Part shown: positions 36,316 through 46,296 of the stretch, piece after piece
Position numbering within the stretch: position 1 is the stretch's first letter
Layout: every line of letters starts with the position of its first letter
Assembly: GCF_900094575.1 (NCBI RefSeq)
Contig: NZ_FMAE01000010.1
Coordinates: forward strand, 186,001-250,000
Direction of reading: 5' to 3'
Origin: Bradyrhizobium yuanmingense
Lineage (GTDB): Bacteria > Pseudomonadota > Alphaproteobacteria > Rhizobiales > Xanthobacteraceae
DNA: 64,000 bases
The notes under the pieces: model-generated
Told to the model about the DNA's origin: nothing
Database searches by the model: none
Seen by the model: only the letters and a program-made list of their open reading frames with translations
Position numbers and translations under genes: made by a program

Positions 36316-37611
36316 CTAATTGGCCTCGATGCCGCACCAGCTCGCGGTGAACAGCGCAAGCGCCTTGGTGACGCGCTTGACCGAGGCGAGATCGACGCGC
36401 TCGTTGAAGCCGTGCGCGCCTTCCATCGTGGCGCCGAAGCAAAACGCAGGCACGCCAAAATCGAGACCATAGAAGCGCGCATCGGTCAGTGCGGTTGACG
36501 AGAAGCTGGTCAGCTTGCGGCCGAACACATGCTCGTAGACCGGAGCGAGAACCGCCTCGCTTTCCTGAATCTCCGTCGCCTCGTAGCCCGGCGACAGGAA
36601 GCCGGACCAGACGATCTCCGGCGGATTGTTGGCGAGGAATGGATGCGAGCGCGCCGCCTTGGCGACGAAATCCACGATCTCGGCCTGGGCGTCGGCGATC
36701 TTCCAGCCGGGCAGCACACCAATGCGGCAATCGACATCGCACCAGGCGGGCACACTGGAGGCCCAGTCACCGCCCTTGATGATTCCAGGATTGAAGTTGA
36801 GCGGATGCTCGACCGATTTGAACGAGGGGTGCGTCTTCGCGCGCTCGTTCCATTCGGCCTCGAGACCTTCGAGCTTCTGGATCAGGTGGATTGCAGCCTT
36901 GATCGCATTTGAGCCGGTGCCGGCGCGTGCGACATGGACTGGTATCCCGCGCACTTTCAGGCGGAACCAGATCACGCCGACCTGGGCACGCATCAGCTTC
37001 TCGTCGGTCGGTTCGGGCAGGATGCAGACATCGGCACGATAGCCGCGCTGAAGTGTGGAGAGCGCGCCGAGACCGGTGCTCTCCTCCTCGATCACCGATT
37101 GCAGGTGGATGCGGCCCTTGGGCCTGTAGCCCGCGGCCTTGATCGCATCGAGCGCGTAGAGCGCCGAGATGGTACCGGACTTCATGTCGCCGGCGCCGCG
37201 ACCATAGAGCCAACCGTTCTCGATCACCGGCTGAAACGGTGGCCGCTCCCACATGTCGAGCGGACCTGCCGGCACGACGTCGCAATGGCCCTGAAGGATC
37301 AGTGAGCGGCCCTCTTCCCTGGCCGGCCGGCAGGTGCCGACGACGGAGCGGGCACGCGAGAAATCGGTCTCGACCGGACCATAGCCCGGCAGCGCCTTCA
37401 GATCGTCCTGGTTGATGACCCAGTCATCGACCTCGTAGCCGCGATCGCGCAACAGCTTTGCGAACATGTCCTGACAGGGCGCCTCCGCCGCGCGCGTGCT
37501 CGGGATTGCCGTGAACGCGATCGTGGTGTCGATCTGCTCGTCGAAGGCGGCATCCACAGCGGCCTCGATGCGCTCGCGCGCGCCGGCTGGAAGGGGACGG
37601 CTGTCGGTCAT
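36316..37611 (-). CDS. M20 family ArgE/DapE-type deacylase or peptidase
   Basis: 431-residue zinc metallohydrolase. Metal motifs: LQGHCDVVPAGP, GRGAGDMKSGT and IEEESTG; dimerisation domain includes IPVHVARAGTGSNAIKA. ATG 37611 overlaps the ABC ATPase stop as ATGA, so it belongs to the transporter operon and probably processes the imported peptide or acyl amino acid. It resembles acetylornithine deacetylase-like enzymes, but the operon argues against arginine biosynthesis. Confidence 0.9.
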   Translation of the reverse strand: MTDSRPLPAGARERIEAAVDAAFDEQIDTTIAFTAIPSTRAAEAPCQDMFAKLLRDRGYEVDDWVINQDDLKALPGYGPVETDFSRARSVVGTCRPAREEGRSLILQGHCDVVPAGPLDMWERPPFQPVIENGWLYGRGAGDMKSGTISALYALDAIKAAGYRPKGRIHLQSVIEEESTGLGALSTLQRGYRADVCILPEPTDEKLMRAQVGVIWFRLKVRGIPVHVARAGTGSNAIKAAIHLIQKLEGLEAEWNERAKTHPSFKSVEHPLNFNPGIIKGGDWASSVPAWCDVDCRIGVLPGWKIADAQAEIVDFVAKAARSHPFLANNPPEIVWSGFLSPGYEATEIQESEAVLAPVYEHVFGRKLTSFSSTALTDARFYGLDFGVPAFCFGATMEGAHGFNERVDLASVKRVTKALALFTASWCGIEAN

Positions 37612-39296
37612 GAACTCATCCTCGCTGTCGATAGTGCGCCGGTCACGCTGGCAAAGCCCGGCTGGTCGAAGAAATCGCGGCCCGGAATCGCATCGAGCAG
37701 CTCGCGTGTGTAGGCGGCTTGAGCGGCCGTGAAAACGTCCGCGGTCGCGCCCTCTTCAACGATGCGCCCCTTCTGGAGCACGATGACGCGGTCGGCGATC
37801 TCCGCGGCGATCCGCAGGTCGTGGGTGATGAAGATCATGGCGAGCTTCATCTCCTGACGGAGCTCGGCAAGCAGCGCCAGCACCTGAGCCTGGACGGAAA
37901 CGTCGAGCGCCGACACGGCTTCGTCGGCGATGAGCACGCGCGGCTTGAGTGCCAGTGCGCGCGCAATACAGATGCGCTGGCGCTGGCCCCCAGAGAATTC
38001 GTGGGGATAACGATCGGCGGCGACGGCGTTGAGGCCAACTCGCACCAGCAGCTTTCTCGCCTGCTCCATCGCTTCCGTGCGCGACGTGCCAAAGGCCATT
38101 GGTCCGCGCGCAATGGCATCGCCGACCTTCTGGCGCGGATCGAGGCTCGCAAACGGATCCTGGAACACGATCTGGAGCTGTTTTCGCGCCTGGCGGAGCG
38201 CCTCGCCGCGGAGCTGGCGCAGATCCTGGCCGTTGAAGCGGATGGCACCGCCATCCGGCTCGGTCAAACGCATGATCATGCGCCCGAGCGTCGACTTGCC
38301 GGACCCGGATTCGCCGACGACGGCGAGCGTCTCGCCCTCGTACAAGGTCAGCGAGATGCCGTCGGCCGCGACGACCTCGCGCGGCGGCTGCAACAGGCCG
38401 CGCTTGACCCGGAATGTCTTCTCAAGACCGATGACTTCGAGCAGCGGTGTAGGATGGACCGCGGTGCGGCGGATCTCGTCGAGCCGCGCCTTCGGAACGG
38501 CATCGATCAACTCGCGGGTGTAGTCAGCCTTAGGACTGCGCAGGACTTCCTCGACCGTCCCCTGCTCCACCACCTTGCCGTGACGAAGCACCACGACGCG
38601 GTCGGCGACATCGGCAACGACGCCAAAATCATGGGTGATCAACAGCACGCCCATGCCGCGGTCGCGTCGGAGATCGTCGATCAGGCGCAGGATCTGACGC
38701 TGGGTGGTGACGTCGAGCGCTGTGGTCGGCTCGTCAGCGACCAGGAGCGCCGGACGGTTGGCCATCGCCATCGCGATCATGACGCGCTGGCGCTGGCCGC
38801 CGGACAGCTCGAACGGATAGCTCTTCTCAAGCAGCTTTGGATTTGGCAGCCCGACCTGCGTCAGGAGCTGCTGCACGCGTTCGTGCACCTCAATTGCCGA
38901 CGGCATCGGCTTCTGATGGGTGAGGATCATCTCCTCGATCTGCCTGCCAACCCGCTTGAGCGGGTTCAGCGAGGATAACGGCTCCTGAAAGATCATCGCG
39001 GCTTCGCCGCCGCGCAGGCGGCGCAGCGCCTGCCGGTCGAGCTTTGCCGGATCTTGTCCTGCGACAGTCACGGCGCCCGCGGCAATATTGACGCTCTTCG
39101 GCAGCAGCGACAGCACCGCATGGGCAATCATCGACTTGCCCGAGCCGGACTCGCCGACGAGACAGACGACCTCGTTGGGCTTGACCTCGAAGGAGACGTT
39201 CTCGACCGCGAACGGGCGATCGCCGCCTTCGGGCAGCGCGATCGAGAGCCCCTCGACCGACAGAACGGGTGCCTTGGCTTGCACGGCCTCGCTCAT
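37608..39296 (-). CDS. Dipeptide/oligopeptide ABC transporter, tandem ATP-binding protein
   Basis: 562-residue fusion of two ATPase domains (DppD plus DppF type). First half: Walker A GESGSGKSM, signature LSGGQRQRV, Walker B LLVADEPTTALD. Second half: GESGSGKST, FSGGQRQRI, VLIADEAVSALD. ATG 39296 (MSEAVQAK) overlaps the permease stop; an upstream extension is rejected. It energises the two permeases encoded upstream. Confidence 0.95.
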   Translation of the reverse strand: MSEAVQAKAPVLSVEGLSIALPEGGDRPFAVENVSFEVKPNEVVCLVGESGSGKSMIAHAVLSLLPKSVNIAAGAVTVAGQDPAKLDRQALRRLRGGEAAMIFQEPLSSLNPLKRVGRQIEEMILTHQKPMPSAIEVHERVQQLLTQVGLPNPKLLEKSYPFELSGGQRQRVMIAMAMANRPALLVADEPTTALDVTTQRQILRLIDDLRRDRGMGVLLITHDFGVVADVADRVVVLRHGKVVEQGTVEEVLRSPKADYTRELIDAVPKARLDEIRRTAVHPTPLLEVIGLEKTFRVKRGLLQPPREVVAADGISLTLYEGETLAVVGESGSGKSTLGRMIMRLTEPDGGAIRFNGQDLRQLRGEALRQARKQLQIVFQDPFASLDPRQKVGDAIARGPMAFGTSRTEAMEQARKLLVRVGLNAVAADRYPHEFSGGQRQRICIARALALKPRVLIADEAVSALDVSVQAQVLALLAELRQEMKLAMIFITHDLRIAAEIADRVIVLQKGRIVEEGATADVFTAAQAAYTRELLDAIPGRDFFDQPGFASVTGALSTARMSS

Positions 39297-40126
39297 GACC
39301 GGCGCCTCGATACACGCGGATTGAGCACATCGGAGAGACCTTCGCCGAACAGGTTGATGGCAAGCACGGTGATGAGGATCGCGAGCCCCGGAAACACGCT
39401 CATCCACCAGGCATTACGGATGACGGTGCGGCCGGCTCCGATCATGAAACCCCAGGACATCAGATTGGGATCGCCAAGGCCCATGAAGGACAACGCGCTT
39501 TCGAGCAGGATGGCGGTGGCGACCGTCAGGGAGGTCACGACCAGGATCGGCGAGATCGCATTGGGCAGGATATGGCCGAGCACGATCTGCAAGGTGCCCT
39601 CGCCCTGGCACAGCGCGGCTTCGACGAACTCACGATTGCGCAGGCGCAGGAACTCGGCGCGGGTGAGCCGCGCCAGCGGCGGCCAGCTCACGGCGCCGAT
39701 GGTCAGGATGATCGTCAACAGCGACGGGTTGAAGGTCGCGACCAAGAGGATCGCGAGCACGAAAGCGGGGATGGTCTGGAACAGCTCGGTCACCCGCATC
39801 AGCACGAGATCGACCTTGCCGCCGAAATAGCCGGAAATTGCGCCGATCGTGACGCCGATCACCATAGCCGCCATGGCCGAGGCGATGCCGATGACGAGCG
39901 ACACGCGGGCACCATAGGCAACGCCGGCCGCGACGTCGCGGCCGAGCGTGTCGCCGCCGAGCAGCAGGCCGTCCTCGCCGGGCGGCGTGAACGGCGCGCT
40001 GACCATTTCCCAGGGCGAGACCGGAAAGACGATGGGCGCGATGAGCGCGATGACGACCACGACAAGCAGCACGACGAGGCCGACCATGCCGCTAGGATGA
40101 CGCAGGAAGGCGCGAACCGCATCCAT
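39293..40126 (-). CDS. Peptide ABC transporter permease, DppC type
   Basis: 277-residue membrane protein with about six hydrophobic helices and the EAA loop RNREFVEAALCQGEGTLQIVLGHILPN. ATG 40126 shares its A with the stop of the DppB-type gene (TGATG); a GTG one codon earlier is possible. Note ALCQGEG where most family members have AA-ALG. Pairs with the DppB-type permease. Confidence 0.94.
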   Translation of the reverse strand: MDAVRAFLRHPSGMVGLVVLLVVVVIALIAPIVFPVSPWEMVSAPFTPPGEDGLLLGGDTLGRDVAAGVAYGARVSLVIGIASAMAAMVIGVTIGAISGYFGGKVDLVLMRVTELFQTIPAFVLAILLVATFNPSLLTIILTIGAVSWPPLARLTRAEFLRLRNREFVEAALCQGEGTLQIVLGHILPNAISPILVVTSLTVATAILLESALSFMGLGDPNLMSWGFMIGAGRTVIRNAWWMSVFPGLAILITVLAINLFGEGLSDVLNPRVSRRRS

Positions 40127-41127
40127 CACGCAGCTCCTGTCGTCATGCGGGGATCGATCAGCCTGTAGATCAGGTCGGTCAGCAGATTGAGCACGATGAC
40201 CACGATCGACAGAATGAGAAAAATGCCGAGCAGCAAGGGATAGTCACGCTGGAGCAGCGCATCGAAGGTCAGCCGGCCGAGGCCCGGCCAGGCGAACACC
40301 GTCTCGATGACCACGGCGCCGCCGACCAGCGCGCCGGCCTGCATGCCGGCCACGGTGACGACGGGCACCAGCGCGTTGCGCAGCATGTGCCCGACCACAA
40401 TGCTGGGCCCGGACAGGCCCTTGGCGCGCGCGGTCTTGATGAAGTCCTGCTGGGCGACCTCGATGATCGAGGACCGCATCAGCCGGGCATAGATCGCGAG
40501 ATAGATTGCCGCCAGCGAGGTCACCGGCATGATCATGTGCTTGGCGATGTCGAGCGCATGCTCCAGCGGCGAGAGCTTGACGTTGATGGTCTCGTAACCG
40601 AACGGCGGCAGCCAGCCGAGTGTCACGGAGAAGACCAGCACCAGCATCAGCCCCAGCCAGAACACCGGCGTCGCATAAAGCACCAGCGACAGCACGGTGA
40701 AGACCGTATCGAGCACGCTGCCCGCCGCCAGCCCCGCGAGCGCGCCGAGGGTCGTGCCGATCAGCAGCGCGAGGCAGAAGGCCGTCACCGTCAACAGCAG
40801 CGTCGCCGGCAGCCGTTCCAGGATGAGATCGACCACCGCACGGCGCTGGCGGTAGGAATAGCCGAGGTCGAGCCTGACGACGCGGCCGAGATAGCTTGCG
40901 AGCTGCACGGCGTAGGGCTTGTCGAGCCCATATTCCTTGCGCAGATCTTCCAGCAGCTTCGGATCGGACGCGCCCGATTGGCCGGCCATGACCTGGGCGG
41001 GATCGCCAGGGGCGGCCCGCACCAGCACGAAGTTGAAAGTGGCGATGAGGAGGATGACGGCGACGAGCTGGGCAATCCGGCTCAGTGCCATCAGCCCGAT
41101 CGTCGCCGCGCTGCCGAGACGGATCAC
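40126..41127 (-). CDS. Peptide ABC transporter permease, DppB type
   Basis: 333-residue permease. The GTG start at 41127 overlaps the stop of the binding-protein gene as GTGA. The family pattern is present: N-terminal helix with FNFVLVRAAPGDPA, then LDLGYSYRQRRAV, and the EAA loop DFIKTARAKGLSGPSIVVGHMLRNAL. Forms the heterodimeric channel with the DppC-type protein. Confidence 0.95.
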   Translation of the reverse strand: MIRLGSAATIGLMALSRIAQLVAVILLIATFNFVLVRAAPGDPAQVMAGQSGASDPKLLEDLRKEYGLDKPYAVQLASYLGRVVRLDLGYSYRQRRAVVDLILERLPATLLLTVTAFCLALLIGTTLGALAGLAAGSVLDTVFTVLSLVLYATPVFWLGLMLVLVFSVTLGWLPPFGYETINVKLSPLEHALDIAKHMIMPVTSLAAIYLAIYARLMRSSIIEVAQQDFIKTARAKGLSGPSIVVGHMLRNALVPVVTVAGMQAGALVGGAVVIETVFAWPGLGRLTFDALLQRDYPLLLGIFLILSIVVIVLNLLTDLIYRLIDPRMTTGAA

Positions 41128-42701
41128 GATTTGTAGACCGACCCGAAGGTTTCGTGCGAGCCGATGCCGGTCGACACGATGTTCTTGAACGCCTTGTCGT
41201 AGATGATGGGATATTCGAGCTCCAGCGTCCAGGCGACCGGCACGTCCTCGACCAGGATCTGCTGCACCTTGGAATAAAGCTCCAGTCGCTTGGCCTCGTC
41301 GAGCGTGACGGCGGCCTCGTCGAAAAGCCTGTCGACCTCAGGGTTGGAATAGCCTTCGGTGTTCGAGAATAGGATGCCTTTCTTGATGTTCGACGACACG
41401 TAAGTGCGGGAGACGCCGAGCGCGGGATCGCCGAGCTGGTAGAGCAGGTTTTGGGTCATCTCATAGTCCCAGTTGCCGACCTTCTCGGCCCAGCCGGCCA
41501 TGTCGGTGCCGACGAGGACGAGATCGATGCCGACGCGGGCAAAGCTCTGGCGGAAGAACTCGCCGGCGCGCTGATAGGATTCGCCGTAAGGCGGCACGAT
41601 GTATTTGATCTCTGCGCGCTTGCCGTTGGTGTCGGGCTTCAGCCCCATCTCGTCGAGCAGCGCCTTGGCCTTGTCGATCGAATAGTCGTAGCGCTTGACC
41701 TTGCCGTCGTAGAATTTCGTCTTGGACGAGATCGGGCCGGTCGCGACCTTGGCGCTGCCGAAATAGACCCGCTTGGCGAGCGCGTCGCGGTCGATCAGGT
41801 GCATCACCGCCTGCCGGAAGCGCTTGTCGTTCATCGGCGCGATACGGTTGTTCATCTCGAGCCACTGGTGCGGCGCGAAATACTCATAGCCCTTGGTGGT
41901 GACTTCGAGGTTCTTCTGCGCCTTGAAGCGCTGCACGTCGAAGAACTCGACGTCGGTCCATTGCGCGAGTTGCACCGTGCCGTTCTCCAGCGCCAGCGCG
42001 CGCGATGCCGAATCCGGGATGATGCGGTAGATGATCTCGTCCAGGTACGGCTGGTCCTTCAGATAGTATCCTTCATGGCGCACCAGATGGACATGCGAGC
42101 CGCGCACCCATTCCTTCAGCTTGAATGGGCCGGTGCCGATTGCCTTGTCGTTCAGCGGGTTCTTGCGGTAGTCGGTGCCTTCATAGATGTGCTTTGGCAC
42201 GATCGGCGCCGAGGTGCAGTCAAAGCAGCCGAGGAACGGCGCAAAGGGCTGCTTCAGCTTGAACACGACGGTGAGCGGATCGGGCGCCTCGGCCGAAGCG
42301 ACGCGCGCAAAATTCTGCCGCGCGCGCGGATGCGTCTCGGTCAACACCTTCATGCAGCTGAACACGACGTCCTCGGACGTCATCGGCTTGCCGTCGTGGA
42401 AGGTGATGTTGGGAAACAGCTTGAACGTATAGGTCAGCCCGTCCGGCGAAATCTCCCAGGACTGCGCCATGCCCGGCATCGGCTTGAGGTCAGCGCCATA
42501 TTTGAGAAGACTCTCGTAGATCTTGCCGCCGAGCGTCAGCGTCGGCTGCTGCTGGTTGAAGGCGGTGACCAGCAGCGGCGGCTCGGGCTGGATGATGGTG
42601 TTGAGTGTTCCACCGCGGGTCTGGCCGGCCGCTCGCGTGATGCCGAAGGGGATAGCGGCGCCGGCGGCCAGCATGGCCTGGGTGAATTCGCGTCTGTTCA
42701 T
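41124..42701 (-). CDS. Peptide ABC transporter substrate-binding protein (family 5)
   Basis: 525-residue periplasmic binding protein from ATG 42701, preceded by GGAGAG. N-terminal MNRREFTQAMLAAGAA is a Tat-type signal. Family motifs: GKIYESLLKYGADLKPMPGMAQSWEISPDG, LTYTFKLFPNITFHDGKPMTSEDVVFS and GTGPFKLKEW. First gene of the five-gene leftward operon (binding protein, two permeases, tandem ATPase, M20 hydrolase). Ligand unknown; the M20 partner suggests short peptides or acylated amino acids. Confidence 0.95.
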   Translation of the reverse strand: MNRREFTQAMLAAGAAIPFGITRAAGQTRGGTLNTIIQPEPPLLVTAFNQQQPTLTLGGKIYESLLKYGADLKPMPGMAQSWEISPDGLTYTFKLFPNITFHDGKPMTSEDVVFSCMKVLTETHPRARQNFARVASAEAPDPLTVVFKLKQPFAPFLGCFDCTSAPIVPKHIYEGTDYRKNPLNDKAIGTGPFKLKEWVRGSHVHLVRHEGYYLKDQPYLDEIIYRIIPDSASRALALENGTVQLAQWTDVEFFDVQRFKAQKNLEVTTKGYEYFAPHQWLEMNNRIAPMNDKRFRQAVMHLIDRDALAKRVYFGSAKVATGPISSKTKFYDGKVKRYDYSIDKAKALLDEMGLKPDTNGKRAEIKYIVPPYGESYQRAGEFFRQSFARVGIDLVLVGTDMAGWAEKVGNWDYEMTQNLLYQLGDPALGVSRTYVSSNIKKGILFSNTEGYSNPEVDRLFDEAAVTLDEAKRLELYSKVQQILVEDVPVAWTLELEYPIIYDKAFKNIVSTGIGSHETFGSVYKS

Positions 42702-42912
42702 CGAGCTCTCCGTGTCGCATATCGGCGTGAGAAGGACCTTGCCAGACGCCGTATTCGGCTTTGACGAATCTGGCCGGCGCGAGCATTGTTGCCAAACGCC
42801 CTGTCCCGCGCTACCTGATCGGGGACAAGAACCATCGCGATCGGGCCATATCTGGCCCGGAAGATGCATAAGAGCCTTGCAGAAAAGGACTTGGATCGGG
42901 AGTTCACGACAC

Positions 42913-43773
42913 GTGAAAGTCGTAGCGCGGCGAGATGTGACTGGCGAATTGCGCACCTGCAGCAAACAGGAGGGCCCCGCAGCGGCCGCCAACTATGCCG
43001 GACAACTTCAGGCGATCGCGCGGCCGGTCGCCGCGATGAGCGCAACTTATCCGAACGAGAGCACCAGCACGCGGCACGCGCATCGGCGCGACCAGTTCAT
43101 CCTGCAGATCACCGGCGTCACGGCGATGATGACCGAGCGCGGTCATTTCGTGGTTCCACCCGGCCATGGTTTATGGATTCCGGCTGGCGTTGTACATCAG
43201 TCGCGCGCCTGGGGTGAAGTCGAGGCCCAGACGATCTATGTCACGCCTGATCGCCGACGAGGAACGTCGGAGACGTGCCGCCTGGTTCGTGCATCCTCGC
43301 TCGTCGAAGCCCTGATGGACGAGGCGGTGCGGATGCCGCAGACCTACGACCAGGACGGACGCGACGGCAAGCTTCTCGAACTCCTGCTCGCTGAGATCTC
43401 ACACATGCCGGAGGTGACGCTTCACGTGCAGGTGCCACCGGACCCCCGCCTTGCGGCGATCTGTAAGGCAGTGCTTGGCGACCCCTCCTCGGACCTCACG
43501 CTCGACGACTGGGCAGACAAATGCAGCCTCAGCCGGCGAACGCTGACGAGGCTGTTCCGCCGCGAGACCGGTCAGAGCTTTTCAGTGTGGCGACAACGCG
43601 TGCGGCTCCTGGAAGCTTTGGCACGCCTGGGCGCAGGCGAACCCGTCACATGCGTAGCGCTGGACGTGGGCTATGACAGCCCGAGCGCATTCGCCGCCAT
43701 GTTTAAGCGCGAGCTAGGCGCTGCACCGCGGCATTATCTTCGCTGGACAGATCAAGAAGTCGTGCTGCGCTAG
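42913..43773 (+). CDS. AraC-family transcriptional regulator, cupin type, divergent to the peptide operon
   Basis: 286 residues from a GTG at 42913; the start is uncertain because family similarity begins near AIARPVAAMSATYPNES and an ATG at 43036 is also possible. N-terminal cupin part: HAHRRDQFILQITGVTAMM, FVVPPGHGLWIPAGVVHQ. C-terminal AraC DNA-binding domain: LTLDDWADKCSLSRRTLTRLFRRETGQSFSVWRQRVRL and VALDVGYDSPSAFAAMFKRELG. Divergent from the peptide ABC operon 211 bases away, so it is the probable regulator. Confidence 0.88.
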   Translation: MKVVARRDVTGELRTCSKQEGPAAAANYAGQLQAIARPVAAMSATYPNESTSTRHAHRRDQFILQITGVTAMMTERGHFVVPPGHGLWIPAGVVHQSRAWGEVEAQTIYVTPDRRRGTSETCRLVRASSLVEALMDEAVRMPQTYDQDGRDGKLLELLLAEISHMPEVTLHVQVPPDPRLAAICKAVLGDPSSDLTLDDWADKCSLSRRTLTRLFRRETGQSFSVWRQRVRLLEALARLGAGEPVTCVALDVGYDSPSAFAAMFKRELGAAPRHYLRWTDQEVVLR

Positions 43774-44318
43774 TCGCTAGCGACGACGCCGGTTCGTCGA
43801 GATGAAAGCCGCGCCGAGACAGCCATCTTGTAGTAAAGGTGGTCGCGCCAGCACGTGCGTTCGCCCGTAGCGAGGACCATCTTGCAGCAGAACCATGATG
43901 TGTCATCGCGGGCTGAAGCGTACAGGCGCCGTGATGGATCGCCTGGCGCCTGCCGGAGGTGCCGGTACCGGCGAGGCACGGTGCACCAGCGCGATCACCT
44001 CTCGGTCGAGTTCAGCCGAGCCTGCCGAACGGGCGAGGCTTGCGGAGAGCACCTTGCCTCGAGGTCGTTCACTCCGTAGACGATGTCGTCCGATTGATCC
44101 ATAGTATTGCAATCGAACGACTTGTGTTGCGCCTTCGCGTGCTTGCCGGCGCGGCGTCGAACTGCTGAAGCAGCGTCCGGTGGTTCGGCGACATCGGGGG
44201 TAGAATGACGAGACTTTTCCGGCGAATGCGATGGTGTCGGAGCGGAAGTCGGTCGAGGAGGCTACGATGTTCGTCGGATTTGAGAAATAGCGGCGCGCGA
44301 CGGGCTGGAGGTACAGCA
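43774..44318. other. Long intergenic region, no gene recognised
   Basis: About 545 bases between the AraC gene and the L,D-transpeptidase. Frames exist on both strands but resemble no family and lack ribosome sites. Gene density and coding quality drop from here to about 50.7 kb, where several remnants lie. Confidence 0.4.
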
Positions 44319-45434
44319 GTGATATGCGCCATGGTCCGACACGCAATTGTGCTGGCGGCGGCTTTTGCCGCTGCCTTAGCACCTGCCACATGCTTTGGCG
44401 AAAGCAGCAAGCCGTTGCCCGCCAAGGCGACGCAGGAATTGCCGGCCGAGCTGCTCGCGCTGCTCGAACAGAAGAAGATGCCGAAATATTCCCCTATCCT
44501 TGTGCGTCTTTTCAAGGACGAGGCAGAGCTCGAAGTCTGGAAGCAGGACACGGCCGGCCGTTTCCAATTGCTGAAGACCTATCCGATCTGCCGGTGGTCG
44601 GGCGATCTCGGGCCGAAATTGTACGAGGGCGACCGACAGGCTCCGGAAGGGTTTTATACAGTTACGCCTGAGTTGATGAACCCCAACTCCAATTTCTATC
44701 TCTCGATCAACCTCGGCTATCCGAACAGCTTCGACAGGGCAAACAAGCGAAACGGCAGCTTCCTCATGATCCACGGCGACTGCTGGTCGAGCGGTTGCTA
44801 TGCCATGACGGACGAACAGATCAGCGAGATCTATTCGCTGGCGCGTGACTCATTCCGCGGCGGCCGAACATCGTTCCAGGTCCAAGCCTATCCGTTCCGC
44901 CTGACACCGGTGAATCTGGCGCGCCATCGAAACAATCCCAACCTGCCCTTCTGGGAAATGCTCAAGGTCGGCAACGATCATTTCGAGACGACACAGCTCG
45001 AACCCAAAGTGGATGTGTGTAACCGCCGCTATGTGTTCGATGCGCAACCTTCCCCGAATTCGCCGCACCCTCTCGTGTTCAATCCGATCGAGAAATGCCC
45101 TCCCTTTGTCGTCAATCCGGAAATCGCGCGAAGGGCGCTGGAAAAGCGGCGCGCCGACGAGCGCGCGTACGCGCAATTGCTTGAAGACAACGTGCCAGTT
45201 GCCCCGATCTACAGCGGATTCGACGGCGGAATGAACAAGGCTTTTCTCGCACGGTACCCGGGCAGGGTGACGCTTGCGAAAGTGATGCCATATGCATCCT
45301 ACCTGCCGCAATTGCCACCGATCCCCTGGACCGACAATGATGGTTCGTTGACGAGCAAATGGTTTGGTACCTGGTCCTCCAGATCGTCTGTGTGTGATAC
45401 GGCGCGTGCCGGCTTCCCATCGCGCCAGTGCTGA
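44319..45434 (+). CDS. YafK-like murein L,D-transpeptidase (YkuD family)
   Basis: 371 residues. A GTG start at 44319 is preferred because GGAGG lies 8-12 bases upstream; the ATG at 44331 is the alternative. Signal peptide about residues 1-27 (IVLAAAFAAALAPATCFG). The catalytic motif HGDCWSSGCYAM carries the active-site His and Cys. RQAPEGFYTVTPELMNPNSNFYLSINLGYPN is typical of the YafK branch. Acts in the periplasm on peptidoglycan cross-links or outer-membrane-linked proteins. The ~130-residue C-terminal tail with ALEKRRADERAYAQLL is longer than in E. coli YafK. Confidence 0.9.
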   Translation: MICAMVRHAIVLAAAFAAALAPATCFGESSKPLPAKATQELPAELLALLEQKKMPKYSPILVRLFKDEAELEVWKQDTAGRFQLLKTYPICRWSGDLGPKLYEGDRQAPEGFYTVTPELMNPNSNFYLSINLGYPNSFDRANKRNGSFLMIHGDCWSSGCYAMTDEQISEIYSLARDSFRGGRTSFQVQAYPFRLTPVNLARHRNNPNLPFWEMLKVGNDHFETTQLEPKVDVCNRRYVFDAQPSPNSPHPLVFNPIEKCPPFVVNPEIARRALEKRRADERAYAQLLEDNVPVAPIYSGFDGGMNKAFLARYPGRVTLAKVMPYASYLPQLPPIPWTDNDGSLTSKWFGTWSSRSSVCDTARAGFPSRQC

Positions 45435-45448
45435 ACACCTGTTGCAAC

Positions 45449-45665
45449 TCAACAGTCCAGAGTGTTGTCTCGCTCCCATTGGGTCAGATGGCGTGCGTAG
45501 TCGTTCCACTCCTCATGCTTCAGCTTGAGATAGGCGGGTACGAACTCCCCGAGATGATCCCGCAGCACGCTTGAAATGTTCGAGCGCTCGCAAGGCATCG
45601 AGCAGATTCATCGGGAGCCGCTTGGCCGAGGTCACGGTGTGCCTGAAGGTCTCGCGGAACCTGCG
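45449..45665 (-). pseudogene. Remnant of the C-terminus of a glutamine synthetase-type gene
   Basis: Read leftward, FRETFRHTVTSAKRLPMNLL and DALRALEHFKR are followed after a frame change by LRDHLGEFVPAYLKLKHEEW, NDYARHLTQWERDNTLDC and a stop at 45449. This is the C-terminal end of glutamine synthetase-family proteins, with the typical W-E-x-x-x-T-L-D-C ending. The frame shifts near the DALRALEHFKR segment and everything upstream is missing. Confidence 0.75.
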
Positions 45666-45695
45666 GAGGCACGACCGATTGGCCGGGCGCATGAA

Positions 45696-45764
45696 TTAGC
45701 AGCAATCGCTCTGTAGGTACGGCAATCGCTCTGGCGCAGCAGCAGACCTGATCCGCTAAATCAT
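45696..45764 (+). promoter_or_regulatory. Duplicated promoter element A with tandem 12-mers
   Basis: Two copies of GCAATCGCTCTG at 45702-45713 and 45722-45733, 20 bases apart, within a 69-base segment repeated at 50217-50285. Direct half-sites about two helical turns apart are the usual form of AraC-family binding sites. A short frame begins 32 bases downstream, as in copy B. Confidence 0.6.
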
Positions 45765-45795
45765 CGGGCGACATCCAAGCGGATGGAGAGAAACG

Positions 45796-46251
45796 ATGAT
45801 CTGGAAAAACATTGTCAGTCCTCGTGTGATCGCACCGGCTTCTGCGCGCTGGTCCGCAAAGTCTGTTTTTTTCTCGAAGGCGGCTGTGACCGTGTCCGAC
45901 ATCGCCAGCATTCTTCAGAACCTGTTTTTGGACCTACGCGATAGCTACCGGCCCGAGCTGCACTACATGCGTGGTCCTGGCCCGAAATGGCGGGCCAAGC
46001 ATCAGCCTCGGCCAAAATTCGCTTCTGAAGGTGTATTGGCGGTGGTGCAGCACCGGACTGGGCAGCCCCAACGCAGTGGTCGAGCTGACGCCCTAGGTGA
46101 GAGTGGCCGATCGTCTTTTGAAGGTTCTCTGTCCAGAGAGAGCTCCGCGATTGCTAAGCGTCAGAACGTAAGCGGCTGCTCGTCCGCTCCCCTCAAGGCG
46201 GGCTTCGCCAGCTGCAGCGTTCGCGTCAGCTCCGGACCAGAAGCGAACTGA
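45796..46251 (+). pseudogene. Probable remnant of a secreted protein gene start, paralogous to 50320
   Basis: A frame of 151 residues follows promoter element A. Its first codons (MIWKNIVS) match the start of the frame after element B (MLRKNLVD) in DNA and protein, with the same spacing to the repeated promoter. After about 40 residues with a weak signal-like segment the sequence becomes arbitrary. I read it as the decayed start of a paralogue of the alpha/beta hydrolase remnant at 50320; a novel gene cannot be excluded. Confidence 0.4.
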
Positions 46252-46296
46252 GGTCCTGCGAACGGTACGCATCAGGGATGCTGCCGTCGGCAAGCT

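Noticed and set aside
43903..44391. 162-codon minus-strand frame
   Set aside because: Arginine/serine-rich translation without recognisable motifs; overlaps the start of the L,D-transpeptidase gene.
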